Source: Bacillus canaveralius
GTDB taxonomy: Bacteria > Bacillota > Bacilli > Bacillales > Cytobacillaceae
Reading direction: 5' to 3'
DNA: 64,000 nt
Assembly (NCBI RefSeq): GCF_002860125.1
Contig: NZ_PGVA01000026.1
Location: 62,001-126,000 of the forward strand
This document shows, one piece after another, positions 55,183 to 64,000 of the stretch. The notes beneath the pieces are model-generated. The model was given only the letters and a program-made list of their open reading frames with translations, made no database searches and was not told where the DNA came from. Position 1 is the stretch's first letter, and every line of letters starts with the position of its first letter. Position numbers and translations under genes: made by a program.

Positions 55183-55224
55183 CCTTTGCAATTTCGGGAC
55201 TTTTGGACAGCCCACTAATTCAAT

Positions 55225-57831
55225 TTATACTCCTCTAAACGCCTGGCGATATACTTCAGCCAACTCAGTGACGAGCGGGAGTTTCGGATTGGCGGTTGTA
55301 CACTGGTCTTCAAAAGCCCGATCCGCAAGTTCGTCTACTTTTTGCTCGAAGACTTCCTTGCTGACGCCGTTCGTTTCGATGCTCATCGGAATTTCAAGTT
55401 CCTTGGCCAGCTTGATAATCGCTTGAACAAGACTCTCGACACCTTCCTCTGTTGTCCGCGCCGGAAGTCCGAGCGTTTTGGCAATTTCAGCATACCGCTT
55501 ATCGGCGATAAAATGCTCGTATTTCGGAAAGGCTGCGAACTTCTTCGGCTTAGCAGCATTATAGCGAATCACGTGCGGCAGTAATATCGCATTGGAGCGG
55601 CCGTGTGCGATTTGGAACTCGGCTCCAAGTTTATGGGCAAGGCTGTGATTGATGCCAAGGAATGCATTGGCAAAGGCCATTCCCGCGATCGTTGATGCAT
55701 TATGCATTTTTTCCCTGGCCCATTCATCGCTGCCGTTTCGATAGGCTGTGGGCAAATATTCAAACACAAGCTGGATGGCTTTCATGGCAAGTCCGTCTGT
55801 ATAGTCATTCGCCATATTCGACACATATGCTTCAATCGCATGTGTTAACACGTCCATACCAGTGTCCGCCGTAATATGCTTTGGAACGGTCATGACGAAT
55901 TGCGGATCAATAATCGCAACATCTGGTGTAAGCTCATAATCAGCAAGCGGATATTTAATATTATTTTCTTTATCGGTGATCACCGAGAATGATGTAACCT
56001 CCGAACCTGTACCTGATGTTGTCGGAATCGCAACAAACTGGGCTTTCCCGCCAAGGTTCGGATATTTATAGATTCGTTTCCGTATATCCATAAACTTCTG
56101 TTTTAAGCCGCCAAAATCTGTTTCCGGATGCTCGTAAAACAGCCACATCCCTTTCGCCGCATCCATCGCAGAACCGCCGCCCAAAGCAATAATGACATCA
56201 GGCTCAAAGCTGTTCATCAATTCTGCACCTTTCATCACGGTCTCGATTGAAGGATCAGGCTCAACATCCGAGAATATTTCACAATGGACATAATCCGGAC
56301 GCTTTCTTAAATAGTAGAGAACTTTATCAACATACCCAAGCTTAACCATTCCAGGATCTGTAACAATAAGCGCTCTTGAGATTTTCGGCATTTTCGCTAA
56401 ATACTGGGTTGAATTCTTTTCAAAGTAAATCTTCGGCGGAATTTTAAACCACTGCATATTGACATTCCTTTTCGCCATTTTTTTAACATTAATCAAGTGG
56501 ATGGAACCTACATTTGTGGATACAGAGTTCCCGCCAAATGTTCCGCAGCCAAGTGTCAAAGACGGCATATAAGCGTTATAAATGTCGCCAATCGCACCCT
56601 GTGATGATGGGGCATTGACAATGATCCGGCCCGCCTTCATTCGGTGACCAAACTCGCTTATGACCGCATCATCGTTTGAGTGAATGACGGCCGAATGGCC
56701 AAGTCCGCCAAATTCGAGCATTTCTTCAGAACGGGTTAAGCCTTCTTCTGTGCTGTTCGCTTTATAACAGGCAAGAACGGGACTTAATTTTTCTCTTGAA
56801 AGCGGATATTGCGGGCCGACACCCTTTAACTCGGCAATAAGAATTTTCGTGTCGACAGGTACGTGGACGCCTGCCAATTTGGCAATGTCATAGGCAGGCT
56901 TGCCAACGATATCAGGGTTGACTGCACAAGTATTTTCACTGATTACCAGCTTTTCAACTTTTTGTTTTTCTTCATTGTTTAAGAAGTAACAATCATGACT
57001 AATCATTACTGTTTTCACAGCATCATAGATTTGTTTGTCAATGATGACAGCTTGCTCTGAAGCGCAAATCATGCCGTTATCAAATGTCTTCGAAAGAATG
57101 AGGTCATTGACCGATCTTTTCACATTGGCCGTTTTTTCAATATAGCATGGTACGTTACCAGGCCCGACGCCTAAGGCGGGTTTACCGGAACTGTAGGCTG
57201 ATTTCACCATACCCGATCCGCCTGTTGCAAGAATAAGTGAAACACCCGCATGGTTCATTAATTGCCTTGTCGCTTCAACCGAAGGCGCTTCGATCCACTG
57301 TACACAGTTTTCAGGAGCACCTGCTTTTACCGCGGCATCGCGGACGACCCTCGCTGCTTCACTGCTGCTTTTTTGTGCGGATGGATGAAATGCAAAGATT
57401 ATCGGGTTCCGCGTTTTTATAGAAATAATCGCTTTGAACATCGTCGTTGATGTCGGGTTTGTTACTGGCGTAACACCGGCGATGACACCAACAGGTTCGG
57501 CAATTTCCACTACTCCTTCATGTTCATTTTCATGGATGATTCCGACCGTTTTATTGTACTTAATATTATGGTAAACATATTCTGTCGCAAAAATATTTTT
57601 GATGATTTTATCTTCATAGACGCCCCGCTTCGTTTCTTCCACGGCAAGCTTGGCAAGCGGCATATGCTGATCAAGCCCGGCAAGTGCCATCTCTTTAACA
57701 ATCGAATCGATTTGTTCCTGGTCAAACGCCTTAAATTCCTTCAATGCAGTTTGCGCTTTCTTAACTAAACCATCAACCATTAGAGCGGCGGCTTGCTTAT
57801 CAGTTAAAACTTTTTCATCTAAAGCCATCAT
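55225..57831 (-). CDS. adhE: Bifunctional acetaldehyde-CoA/alcohol dehydrogenase
   Basis: The 868-residue fusion enzyme reduces acetyl-CoA to acetaldehyde and then ethanol, regenerating NAD in fermentation. The N-terminal aldehyde dehydrogenase half has GVTPVTNPTSTTMFKA and the catalytic Cys in DNGMICASEQAVI near residue 245. The linker leads to an iron alcohol dehydrogenase half with IALGGGSAMDAAKGMW near residue 545, PTTSGTGSEVTSF, and the iron-ligand GINHSLAHKLG and HGRSNAILLPHVI. AGGAGG precedes the ATG. A perfect Rex site lies 22 bases upstream, so NADH-sensing repression is expected. Confidence 0.96.
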   Translation of the reverse strand: MMALDEKVLTDKQAAALMVDGLVKKAQTALKEFKAFDQEQIDSIVKEMALAGLDQHMPLAKLAVEETKRGVYEDKIIKNIFATEYVYHNIKYNKTVGIIHENEHEGVVEIAEPVGVIAGVTPVTNPTSTTMFKAIISIKTRNPIIFAFHPSAQKSSSEAARVVRDAAVKAGAPENCVQWIEAPSVEATRQLMNHAGVSLILATGGSGMVKSAYSSGKPALGVGPGNVPCYIEKTANVKRSVNDLILSKTFDNGMICASEQAVIIDKQIYDAVKTVMISHDCYFLNNEEKQKVEKLVISENTCAVNPDIVGKPAYDIAKLAGVHVPVDTKILIAELKGVGPQYPLSREKLSPVLACYKANSTEEGLTRSEEMLEFGGLGHSAVIHSNDDAVISEFGHRMKAGRIIVNAPSSQGAIGDIYNAYMPSLTLGCGTFGGNSVSTNVGSIHLINVKKMAKRNVNMQWFKIPPKIYFEKNSTQYLAKMPKISRALIVTDPGMVKLGYVDKVLYYLRKRPDYVHCEIFSDVEPDPSIETVMKGAELMNSFEPDVIIALGGGSAMDAAKGMWLFYEHPETDFGGLKQKFMDIRKRIYKYPNLGGKAQFVAIPTTSGTGSEVTSFSVITDKENNIKYPLADYELTPDVAIIDPQFVMTVPKHITADTGMDVLTHAIEAYVSNMANDYTDGLAMKAIQLVFEYLPTAYRNGSDEWAREKMHNASTIAGMAFANAFLGINHSLAHKLGAEFQIAHGRSNAILLPHVIRYNAAKPKKFAAFPKYEHFIADKRYAEIAKTLGLPARTTEEGVESLVQAIIKLAKELEIPMSIETNGVSKEVFEQKVDELADRAFEDQCTTANPKLPLVTELAEVYRQAFRGV

Positions 57832-57852
57832 AAAAACCTCCTTAATTTTAGT

Positions 57853-57870
57853 TTGTGAAATATTTCACAA
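57853..57870. promoter_or_regulatory. Rex operator before adhE
   Basis: TTGTGAAATATTTCACAA is an 18-bp perfect palindrome and an exact match to the Rex consensus. It would block adhE transcription when NADH is low. Partial half-sites (TTGTGAAAT and ATATTCACAA) recur around 57949-57980. Confidence 0.9.
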
Positions 57871-58347
57871 GTTCTACTAAAAAAAATAATGATTCCTGTT
57901 ATTACACTTTTATTATAATTGATTGGTTGGAAAATGTGTTTGTCTTTTTTGTGAAATGTTGAGCATGATATTCACAATATAATTCTTTTTTATGAAATCG
58001 CTATCAATACCTTTATTTTTAATACTTATTAATGAATATATATGTATATATATTCAGAGATATGCAGAATTAAGAGTGAATAAGACCTGCAATCGCCGCG
58101 GACATTATTCACTCTGCATTCTATTATAACTATAACGCCAATCAAAAATTTGTTATTCACAAACAGGGTTGCATGGGATTTTTGACAATAGACATATCAG
58201 TGTATATCGTTATGTCTTTTCGAATGAGAACAACGTGGTTCATAGTCCAAAGATAAGAAGGAATTTGACTTCCTTCCTCGATCATCATTGCCTTAAAATA
58301 CTTTATCTATAATTGAACAATATTTGAAACTTGATCGTACAACATTC
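57871..58347. other. Intergenic region between adhE and paaH
   Basis: About 480 AT-rich bases carry the adhE promoter and the 3' end of the paa operon. Hairpins include AGAGTGAATAA/TTATTCACTCT (about 58071-58118), and AAGGAA/TTCCTT (about 58258-58276), which may end the paa operon weakly. No ORF supported. Confidence 0.5.
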
Positions 58348-59220
58348 TCACAACTTATTTTCGTTCTCGAACCGGTAGTCGTAAACGCCCCTTCCCGTCT
58401 TGCGTCCAAGGCGTCCCGCTTTCACATATTGCTCCAAAAGCGGTGCCGGGCGATATTTTTCTCCCAACTTTTCATATAGATACTTTAGATTGTGTAAGCG
58501 GGTATCCAGACCGACAAGATCGCCCAGTTCAAATGGACCCATTGGATAATTGAGCCCGAGTTTAATCGCTTTATCGATGTCCTCCGCTGTGCCGACACCC
58601 TCCTGCAACATGTAGAACGCTTCATTGCCAACAAGCGCGCTAATGCGGCTTGTCACAAAACCGGGAAACTCATTGACGACAACTGTTTCCTTACCCATTG
58701 TTCCAGCGGCAGCGCGGATCGCTTCAACTGTTTCGTCACTCGTTTCAAGGCCGCGGACAATTTCAACTAGGGCCATTTTATGGACTGGGTTGAAAAAATG
58801 CATCGCGATCACTTTTTCAGGTCTTTTCGTAAACGAGCCGATCTCTGTAGGACTCATTGTTGAAGTGTTAGAGGCGAACAGGCAATGCCCGGGAGCATGC
58901 TGGTCAATTACTTCAAAAATGGTCTTTTTAATATCAAGAACTTCCGGAACCGCTTCAATGATTAAGTCAGCCTCTTTAACGTGTTGAACGAGACAAATTG
59001 AAAAGGTTAAGCGACGCTTCGCTTCGTCAATTTCCTGCGTGGATAGTTTTCCCCGTTCACGAGATTTGTTGAAAATTCCAATGATCTCAATCTCGGCATT
59101 TTTCAACTGCTCATCTTTAATATCAACGAGTGTAGTCAGGAAACCGCCTACAGCACAAACATAGGCAATCCCTCTCCCCATCACTCCTGATCCAATCACA
59201 ACGACATTCCTCAACTCCAT
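58348..59220 (-). CDS. paaH: 3-Hydroxyacyl-CoA dehydrogenase (PaaH-like)
   Basis: The 290-residue protein has the NAD motif VIGSGVMGRGIAYVCA at the start, EADLIIEAVPEVLDIKK, NTSTMSPTEIG, and the catalytic His in MHFFNPVHKMALVEIV near residue 140, followed by NEFPGFVTSRI and the C-terminal GLNYPMGPFELGDLVGLD. Sequence alone is also compatible with 3-hydroxybutyryl-CoA dehydrogenase. As the last gene of the paa operon it likely oxidises 3-hydroxyadipyl-CoA to 3-oxoadipyl-CoA, the substrate of the thiolase at 38.4 kb. Confidence 0.87.
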   Translation of the reverse strand: MELRNVVVIGSGVMGRGIAYVCAVGGFLTTLVDIKDEQLKNAEIEIIGIFNKSRERGKLSTQEIDEAKRRLTFSICLVQHVKEADLIIEAVPEVLDIKKTIFEVIDQHAPGHCLFASNTSTMSPTEIGSFTKRPEKVIAMHFFNPVHKMALVEIVRGLETSDETVEAIRAAAGTMGKETVVVNEFPGFVTSRISALVGNEAFYMLQEGVGTAEDIDKAIKLGLNYPMGPFELGDLVGLDTRLHNLKYLYEKLGEKYRPAPLLEQYVKAGRLGRKTGRGVYDYRFENENKL

Positions 59221-59269
59221 TGCCCCCCTCTCAAAATAAAGCTCACATTAAAGCGGAGCTAGCTGTCCA

Positions 59270-60787
59270 CTAAAGGGCAAACGGGTTTAGCGGCCGGCTG
59301 CCATAATACGAGATCATACTTTTGGTTTCTGTATAAAGGTCCAATGTTTCAATGCATAATTCCCGTCCGAAACCTGATTGCTTATAGCCTCCAAAAGGCG
59401 TTCCGGGGAACGCTGAAAACGGACAATTGATCATGACAATCCCTGCTTCGATTTGCTTCGATACTCGTGTTGCCCTGGCATGATCTTTTGTCCAAAGCGC
59501 CGATCCCAACCCGTATTGGCTGTCATTCGCCAAGTGAATCGCTTCTTTTTCATCTTTAAATTCCATCACAACCGCTACCGGCCCAAAAATTTCTTCTTTT
59601 ACTGCTTCCATTTCGTGATTAACGTTTATAATAACTGTCGGCTCATACCAAAATCCATTTTCATAGCCGTCTATTTTCGCTTCCTTGCCGCCTGTTAAGA
59701 CGGTTGCTCCATCAGCGACGGCAGACTTTACATAGCCGTCGATCACGTTCAACTGGTCCCGGTTTATAATGGCACCAACATGGGTGTCCTTTGAGAATGG
59801 ATTCCCAAGTTTCAGCCGTTTTGTTTTTTCAATAAATTTAGCGATAAATTCGTCATACACATGCTCATGAACATAGAGGCGTGATCGCGCTTCACAAGAT
59901 TGGCCGCTGTTATAAAAAATTCCAAAAAGCGAGCCGTCAACCGCTGCATCAATATCTGCATCCTCAAAAATGATATTAGGTGATTTCCCGCCAAGTTCAA
60001 GAGTGACCCTTTTCAGAGTTTGCGAGGCTTTCGCCATAATATCCTTACCAATGGCTGTAGAGCCTGTAAAAGCCACCTTATCTACATCACGATGCTCAAC
60101 TAAAAAATTTCCAACGTCAGAACCGGCACCCGGTACGACATTCACAACACCTGCCGGCACACCAGCTTCCATGCAGATTTCGCCGAGGACAAGTGCTGTT
60201 AACGGAGTAGGAGACGCTGGTTTAACAATTACCGAACAACCCGCTGCAATCGCCGGGGCGATTTTCCAGGCAGCCATCATTAACGGATAGTTCCATGGAA
60301 TAATTTGCGCACAAACGCCGACCGGCTCCTTTTCCGTTACATTTTGAAAGGATCCGGGCATACTGTTGACAGCACCACGGTGGCCAACTATCGCACCGGC
60401 ATAAAATTCAAAGTCTTCAATGGCCTGCATCACCTGGCCCTGGGCCGCTGCCAGCGACTTTCCTGTATTTAAAATCTCTAATTCTACCAGTTCGTTAAAT
60501 CTTGATCTCATAATACCGGCAATTTTATTTAGTGTCCGGGACCTTTTATTGACGGGAAAATGGCGCCAATTGCCATGGTCAAACGCATTTCTTGCTGCGC
60601 GAACGGCTTCTTCCGCATCTTCAATGGATGCTTTGCTGACTTCGGCTGCCTTTTCACCTGTGGCCGGGTTTATAACGGTATAAACCCCTCCATTCAAGCT
60701 GTCTTTTCGCTCGCCATTTATAATTAATTGATAAAATTCCCGCTTTGTATCAAGCGCTGCAAATTTCTGTTCCTTCAATGTTTCCAT
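59270..60787 (-). CDS. Aldehyde dehydrogenase of the paa operon
   Basis: The 505-residue NAD(P)-dependent aldehyde dehydrogenase has IIPWNYPLMMAAWKIAPA, the catalytic Glu in LELGGKSPNIIF near residue 270, and the nucleophile in FYNSGQSCEARSRLYV near residue 305. It is a stand-alone ALDH. In E. coli, the PaaZ fusion oxidises the ring-opened semialdehyde of the pathway, and this protein could fill that step; phenylacetaldehyde oxidation is the alternative. It lies between the hydratases and paaH. AAAGGAG precedes the ATG. Confidence 0.85.
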   Translation of the reverse strand: METLKEQKFAALDTKREFYQLIINGERKDSLNGGVYTVINPATGEKAAEVSKASIEDAEEAVRAARNAFDHGNWRHFPVNKRSRTLNKIAGIMRSRFNELVELEILNTGKSLAAAQGQVMQAIEDFEFYAGAIVGHRGAVNSMPGSFQNVTEKEPVGVCAQIIPWNYPLMMAAWKIAPAIAAGCSVIVKPASPTPLTALVLGEICMEAGVPAGVVNVVPGAGSDVGNFLVEHRDVDKVAFTGSTAIGKDIMAKASQTLKRVTLELGGKSPNIIFEDADIDAAVDGSLFGIFYNSGQSCEARSRLYVHEHVYDEFIAKFIEKTKRLKLGNPFSKDTHVGAIINRDQLNVIDGYVKSAVADGATVLTGGKEAKIDGYENGFWYEPTVIINVNHEMEAVKEEIFGPVAVVMEFKDEKEAIHLANDSQYGLGSALWTKDHARATRVSKQIEAGIVMINCPFSAFPGTPFGGYKQSGFGRELCIETLDLYTETKSMISYYGSRPLNPFAL

Positions 60788-60801
60788 CCATTCATCTCCT
60801 T

Positions 60802-61575
60802 TTAATAGCCTTTAAAAATTGGTTTTCGTTTTTCAGTAAACGCATTGACACCTTCTTTATGATCATCTGTTAACCCGGCAATCCGCTGTGCCTGGGCATC
60901 CTTCTCCAAAAATTCCTCGATGCCGCACTGCCAGCTTGCTTTTAAATTACGCTTAATCAAGCCGACCGCTTTAGTAGGCAGTGCGGCAAGCCGGCCAGCA
61001 AACATGGCGACCTGCTCCTCCCACTCACCCGAAGCGATCACTTTTGTGACGAGTCCAATATTCGCTGCATCTTCAGCGGATATTCTGTCACCAAGCACGG
61101 CAAGCTCCAGAGCTTTTGCATGGCCAACGAGCTTCGGCAGGTAATATAGATTTCCGGCGTCTGGAACGAGACCCACATGAATGAATGCTTGAATGAAGCT
61201 TGCTTTATCAGAGGCAAGCCGGAAATCACAGGCAAGTGCGAGGCTAAGTCCAGCGCCTGCGGCCACTCCATTTACGGCGGCAATTACCGGCTTTTCGACT
61301 TTTTCAAGCTCCATAACCATCGGATTGTAGCGGGTTCGCAAAATTTCCCCATGGTCTGTGCCGTCAGTCACACCACCTAAGTCTTCGCCGGAACAAAAAG
61401 CGCGCCCCGCACCGGTTATGACAATCGCCCGTACTTCGGGATCTGCCCCGGCCTGCTTTAAGGCTTTTCTTAGCTCACGGTTTAACTCTTCGGTAAAAGC
61501 GTTTAATTTTTCAGGACGATTCAGCGTTAACCAGGCTGTTTGGCCACGGAGCTCATAGTTTACGGTATTGTACAT
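60802..61575 (-). CDS. Enoyl-CoA hydratase/isomerase (PaaG-like)
   Basis: The 257-residue crotonase-fold protein has LNRPEKLNAFTEELNREL, the oxyanion block GAGRAFCSGEDLGG near residue 60, PVIAAVNGVAAGAGLSLALACDFRLAS near residue 95, and VGLVPDAGNLYYLPKLVG with the Asp typical of PaaG-type isomerases rather than a Glu-Glu hydratase. It may isomerise the 1,2-epoxyphenylacetyl-CoA to oxepin-CoA. The ATG at 61575 follows GGGGTGG; a GTG twelve bases earlier is possible. Confidence 0.83.
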   Translation of the reverse strand: MYNTVNYELRGQTAWLTLNRPEKLNAFTEELNRELRKALKQAGADPEVRAIVITGAGRAFCSGEDLGGVTDGTDHGEILRTRYNPMVMELEKVEKPVIAAVNGVAAGAGLSLALACDFRLASDKASFIQAFIHVGLVPDAGNLYYLPKLVGHAKALELAVLGDRISAEDAANIGLVTKVIASGEWEEQVAMFAGRLAALPTKAVGLIKRNLKASWQCGIEEFLEKDAQAQRIAGLTDDHKEGVNAFTEKRKPIFKGY

Positions 61576-61590
61576 CGTATGTACCACCCC

Positions 61591-62370
61591 TTATCTCCCT
61601 TTAAAATCAGGCTTTCGTTTTTCCTGGAAAGCTTTCATGCCTTCCTTTTGGTCCTCTGATGAAAATAGCAAATAAAAATTTTTCCGTTCAAATTGCATTC
61701 CTTCATATAAAGGATAATCGACGGCTTTTAAAACGGATTCTTTAATCAGCCTGATCGACAGCGGCGGCTGCAGCGCGATTTGCCGGGCAAGCTTGACCGT
61801 TTCTTCGATCAAGAGCTCCGGGGCAACAATTTGATTGATCAATCCGTACTTAAGCGCTTCTCGGCTTGAAATTCGTTTTCCGGTAAACAACCATTCCATC
61901 GCTTTTGTTTTACCGACGAGCTTGGTTAAGCGCTGTGTTCCCCCAGCACCGGGCATAATCCCGAGATTGACTTCGGGAAATCCGAACTCAGCACCTTCGG
62001 CAGCCAGTAAAAGATCACAGCAAAGAGCTAATTCGAAAGCACCGCCGAGCGCAAAGCCGTGAACGGCCCCGATGATCGGCTTTTTAATCCAGGCGAGACG
62101 GTCCCAGTCGGCAAACTGGTTCAGCATCTCCAAGTCGATCGAACTGGCATTTGCCATTTCGTCGATATCTGCCCCGGCAGCAAAGGCGCGCCCTTTTCCA
62201 TTTAGCACGATGACACGAACATTGTCATCCCGGTCATAAGACTCCATCACCGATAAAATTTCAAATATCATCGTGCGATTCAGGGCGTTTAACACATGCG
62301 GACGATTTAAAGTGATCATACCGATCTGCTCGCTTATCCCGGTTTCAATAAATTGATATCCTTCACTCAT
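61591..62370 (-). CDS. Enoyl-CoA hydratase (PaaF-like)
   Basis: The 259-residue crotonase-fold protein has LNRPHVLNALNRTM, GKGRAFAAGADIDEM, PIIGAVHGFALGGAFELALCCDLLLA and FPEVNLGIMPGAGGTQRLTKLVG. Both conserved Glu positions (GGAFELAL and PEVNLG) are present, as in true hydratases. It would hydrate 2,3-dehydroadipyl-CoA in the paa pathway. Its start overlaps the EthD-like gene by eight bases. It is the partner of the PaaG-like gene, 15 bases on. Confidence 0.87.
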   Translation of the reverse strand: MSEGYQFIETGISEQIGMITLNRPHVLNALNRTMIFEILSVMESYDRDDNVRVIVLNGKGRAFAAGADIDEMANASSIDLEMLNQFADWDRLAWIKKPIIGAVHGFALGGAFELALCCDLLLAAEGAEFGFPEVNLGIMPGAGGTQRLTKLVGKTKAMEWLFTGKRISSREALKYGLINQIVAPELLIEETVKLARQIALQPPLSIRLIKESVLKAVDYPLYEGMQFERKNFYLLFSSEDQKEGMKAFQEKRKPDFKGR

Positions 62371-62671
62371 TTACTTCTTCACCGATCATCATCGTAACTA
62401 AATCACCAGCAAAAGACATAACATCCTTTCCGGAAGCTTTGGCCTCGTCTGTTTTCATGGCCGCTTTGAATGCATCAGGACCGTCATAAAACATTTCGCA
62501 CATTAAATAATACTTGCCCTCCCCTCCCATCGGGCTGCCGATTATTTTCGTTACTTTCATTTCGCGCAGACCGGGAATCTTGGCTGTCAACGGCGCATGA
62601 GTATTAAAATAATGGTCATCAAAAGCTTCCTTGTTTTCCGGGTGCTTGTATAAAGCGATTAATTTAATCAA
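62363..62671 (-). CDS. EthD-family protein
   Basis: The 102-residue protein is a ferredoxin-like dimeric alpha-beta barrel of the EthD type, beginning IKLIALYKHPENKEAFDDHYFNTHAPL, then PGLREMKVTKII and YYLMCEMFYDGPDAFKAAM. It starts at TTG 62671 behind GGAGATGG. Family members are found in aromatic and ether degradation and may act as isomerases or helper oxygenase components. It stands where E. coli has the PaaE reductase gene, after paaD. Function here unknown. Confidence 0.82.
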   Translation of the reverse strand: MIKLIALYKHPENKEAFDDHYFNTHAPLTAKIPGLREMKVTKIIGSPMGGEGKYYLMCEMFYDGPDAFKAAMKTDEAKASGKDVMSFAGDLVTMMIGEEVNE

Positions 62672-62712
62672 TCATTCCATCTCCTTTAATTAAATAGATT
62701 TATAGCCAATCT

Positions 62713-63237
62713 TTACATCAGCGTGGATACCGGCTTCATTGCCTCAAAAGGATTTTTGCAAGATTTGCAGTATAGGATACTCCGGCAGGCAGTCGGGCCA
62801 AAGAGATTGTCAATTGATGTGTATTCGGAATCACAATACGGGCAATTGACGCTCCAGCTTCCATCCGGACCGAACACTTTCGGTGGAGGCGCGATTCCGA
62901 ATTCCTTTAACTTCTGCCTTCCAGCTTCTGAAACCCTTGCCGATGTCCACGGAGGATGATAGATAAATTGAACATCCACTTCGACTTCTTCCGATAGCCC
63001 AGATAATGCTTTTTCGATATTGTTCTTAATAATATCAAGAGCCGGACAGCCCATAAATGTCGGCAGTAACTGGAGTTTGACTTTGTTGTCCAGCACCTCC
63101 AATTTTTCAAGCATGCCAAGTTCAATGATGGAAATCGCATCTATTTCCGGATCCTTTACAAAATAAAGCGCTTCCAAAACTCTTTCTTCGAGAGTATGGA
63201 CATTAACTATTTCTTGATTGTTGTCCTTCACGGTCAT
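62713..63237 (-). CDS. paaD: Phenylacetyl-CoA epoxygenase maturation protein PaaD
   Basis: The 174-residue protein has an N-terminal MIP18/DUF59 domain (VLEALYFVKDPEIDAISIIELGML, LLPTFMGCPALDII) and a C-terminal zinc-ribbon-like tail with two Cys pairs (NCPYCDSEYT, YCKSCKNPF). This is the PaaD plan. PaaD likely assists iron-sulfur or iron-centre assembly for the PaaABCE epoxygenase. ATG 63237 has AAGGA upstream; a longer frame to 63336 overlaps paaC and lacks a site. It follows paaC by seven bases. Confidence 0.9.
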   Translation of the reverse strand: MTVKDNNQEIVNVHTLEERVLEALYFVKDPEIDAISIIELGMLEKLEVLDNKVKLQLLPTFMGCPALDIIKNNIEKALSGLSEEVEVDVQFIYHPPWTSARVSEAGRQKLKEFGIAPPPKVFGPDGSWSVNCPYCDSEYTSIDNLFGPTACRSILYCKSCKNPFEAMKPVSTLM

Positions 63238-63244
63238 CCTTCCT

Positions 63245-64000
63245 TTACCAGCTTGCGGCTGGATCAAAGTGGTATACTTCCCCAAGAGTAGAAATGGCCT
63301 TGGTGAGATCATCAGTATGAACGCCGTTTCGTCCATCTCCGTGTTTCATGGGAAAACGGGTGGGAATCTGTAGATTGACAGAGTTAAAAACGGGTTTCAT
63401 CGCTTCTTTCCACCGCTTTTGCAAGATTTCCTCCGAATCTATCAAATCGTGACGCACAATTTCAGCACCTTTATTACCAAGACTGAGCAATCCGCCGAAA
63501 TCGTCCATTACGATTGTAATGGCCTGCTCCATTCTCGATCTTGCTTCACCGCCGGCGAGCATCAACTGTTCAAACCATGTTTTCCAATGGAGCTGATGAT
63601 AATAAAGTTCCATACTAATCTTTACCGCCGTTTCGGACAAAGGCTGATAGCTTGAGTTTTTCATAGAATTGATTTTGATTTTTTTGGCTGCCGTATAGAA
63701 ATAATGGCGGACAACGGCAAATGCCCAATCATAATCAGGTTCTCTTAAATAATCGCCCGGTCCATTCGCCATTTCCAATAAAATAGCATTGCGGCGCTGT
63801 TCGGGTGTGCGGACGTGGGCCAAAGCGTCAACGCTGCCTTCACCAAGATCCTCAAGCAGCTGATAATACATGGCTGCATGGCCCATCGTGTCCTGATTAA
63901 TCGATGAGAAAGCGACATCCTCTTCAATATGGGGAGCAAGTCCAAGCCATTCCGATCCTCTATAAGCGAGAATAAAATCATCATCTGCCAGTTGATACAG
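63245..64000 (-). CDS. paaC: Phenylacetyl-CoA epoxygenase subunit PaaC, 5' end cut by window edge
   Basis: The frame is open to the right edge, giving 251 codons. The visible part starts LYQLADDDFILAYRGSEWLGLAPHIEEDVAFSSINQDTMGHA, then LREPDYDWAFAVVRHYFY, HQLHWKTWFEQLML and DLTKAISTLGEVYHFDPAASW at the end. This is the ferritin-like PaaC, the structural partner of catalytic PaaA. Together they epoxidise phenylacetyl-CoA. paaA and paaB are presumably just outside. The usual protein is about 250 to 270 residues, so few N-terminal residues are missing. Confidence 0.92.
   Translation of the reverse strand: MYQLADDDFILAYRGSEWLGLAPHIEEDVAFSSINQDTMGHAAMYYQLLEDLGEGSVDALAHVRTPEQRRNAILLEMANGPGDYLREPDYDWAFAVVRHYFYTAAKKIKINSMKNSSYQPLSETAVKISMELYYHQLHWKTWFEQLMLAGGEARSRMEQAITIVMDDFGGLLSLGNKGAEIVRHDLIDSEEILQKRWKEAMKPVFNSVNLQIPTRFPMKHGDGRNGVHTDDLTKAISTLGEVYHFDPAASW

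Overview
The window looks like the chromosome of an endospore-forming Bacillaceae member (Bacillus sensu lato; genus not resolvable). The evidence is three spore genes (tlp, sspN, a cotM-like gene), a Bacillus-type citB/acnA neighbourhood, AGGAGG-type ribosome-binding sites, and CcpC-, Rex- and LacI-type operators.

Layout. (1) 1-10 kb resembles the Bacillus subtilis yneN-sspN-tlp / citB / sspP / cotM neighbourhood: AAA ATPase (cut by the left edge), tlp, sspN, an FbpB-type peptide, a YneN-like thioredoxin, aconitase, a frameshifted sspP remnant and cotM. Into it are set mtnA and a selenium locus. (2) 8-11.6 kb is that locus: selA, a 78-codon SelW-like (Rdx family) selenoprotein with an in-frame UGA in a CxxU motif, and selD, which itself carries an in-frame UGA at its catalytic position. 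Neither UGA gene is a normal open reading frame. Both have hairpins just after the UGA that fit a bacterial SECIS. selB and tRNA-Sec are not in the window. (3) 11.6-21.6 kb: threonine-to-glycine pair tdh-kbl, a MocR-type regulator divergent from a PNPOx-like flavoprotein, an ABC-F ATPase, and a PhnDCE-like transporter that may import a selenium oxyanion. A tandem ATATCCGCG repeat follows the transporter.

(4) 21.6-39.6 kb is aromatic amino acid breakdown. Tyrosine: hpd, a HisC-like aminotransferase, a flavin reductase, a fumarylacetoacetase-type hydrolase and hmgA. Phenylalanine: phenylalanine dehydrogenase next to a complete four-gene 2-oxoacid dehydrogenase complex and an FlK-like thioesterase, a TrpXYZ-like ABC importer, a nitronate monooxygenase, PaaX and a 3-oxoadipyl-CoA-type thiolase. 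(5) 58.3-64 kb carries the rest of the phenylacetyl-CoA pathway: paaC (cut by the right edge), paaD, an EthD-like protein, two enoyl-CoA hydratases, an aldehyde dehydrogenase and a 3-hydroxyacyl-CoA dehydrogenase. Together these suggest Phe -> phenylpyruvate -> phenylacetyl-CoA -> ring epoxidation -> beta-oxidation.

(6) 40.5-54.9 kb is a sugar or cyclitol catabolic block: LacI regulator with three matching operators, an RbsABC-like transporter, two paralogous binding lipoproteins, two Gfo/Idh/MocA dehydrogenases, three TIM-barrel isomerase/epimerases and a zinc alcohol dehydrogenase. An IS110-family element with a shifted transposase frame at an A9 run, and an upstream non-coding segment that could encode a bridge RNA, sits inside it. 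(7) adhE (55.2-57.8 kb) has a perfect Rex operator and its own terminator.
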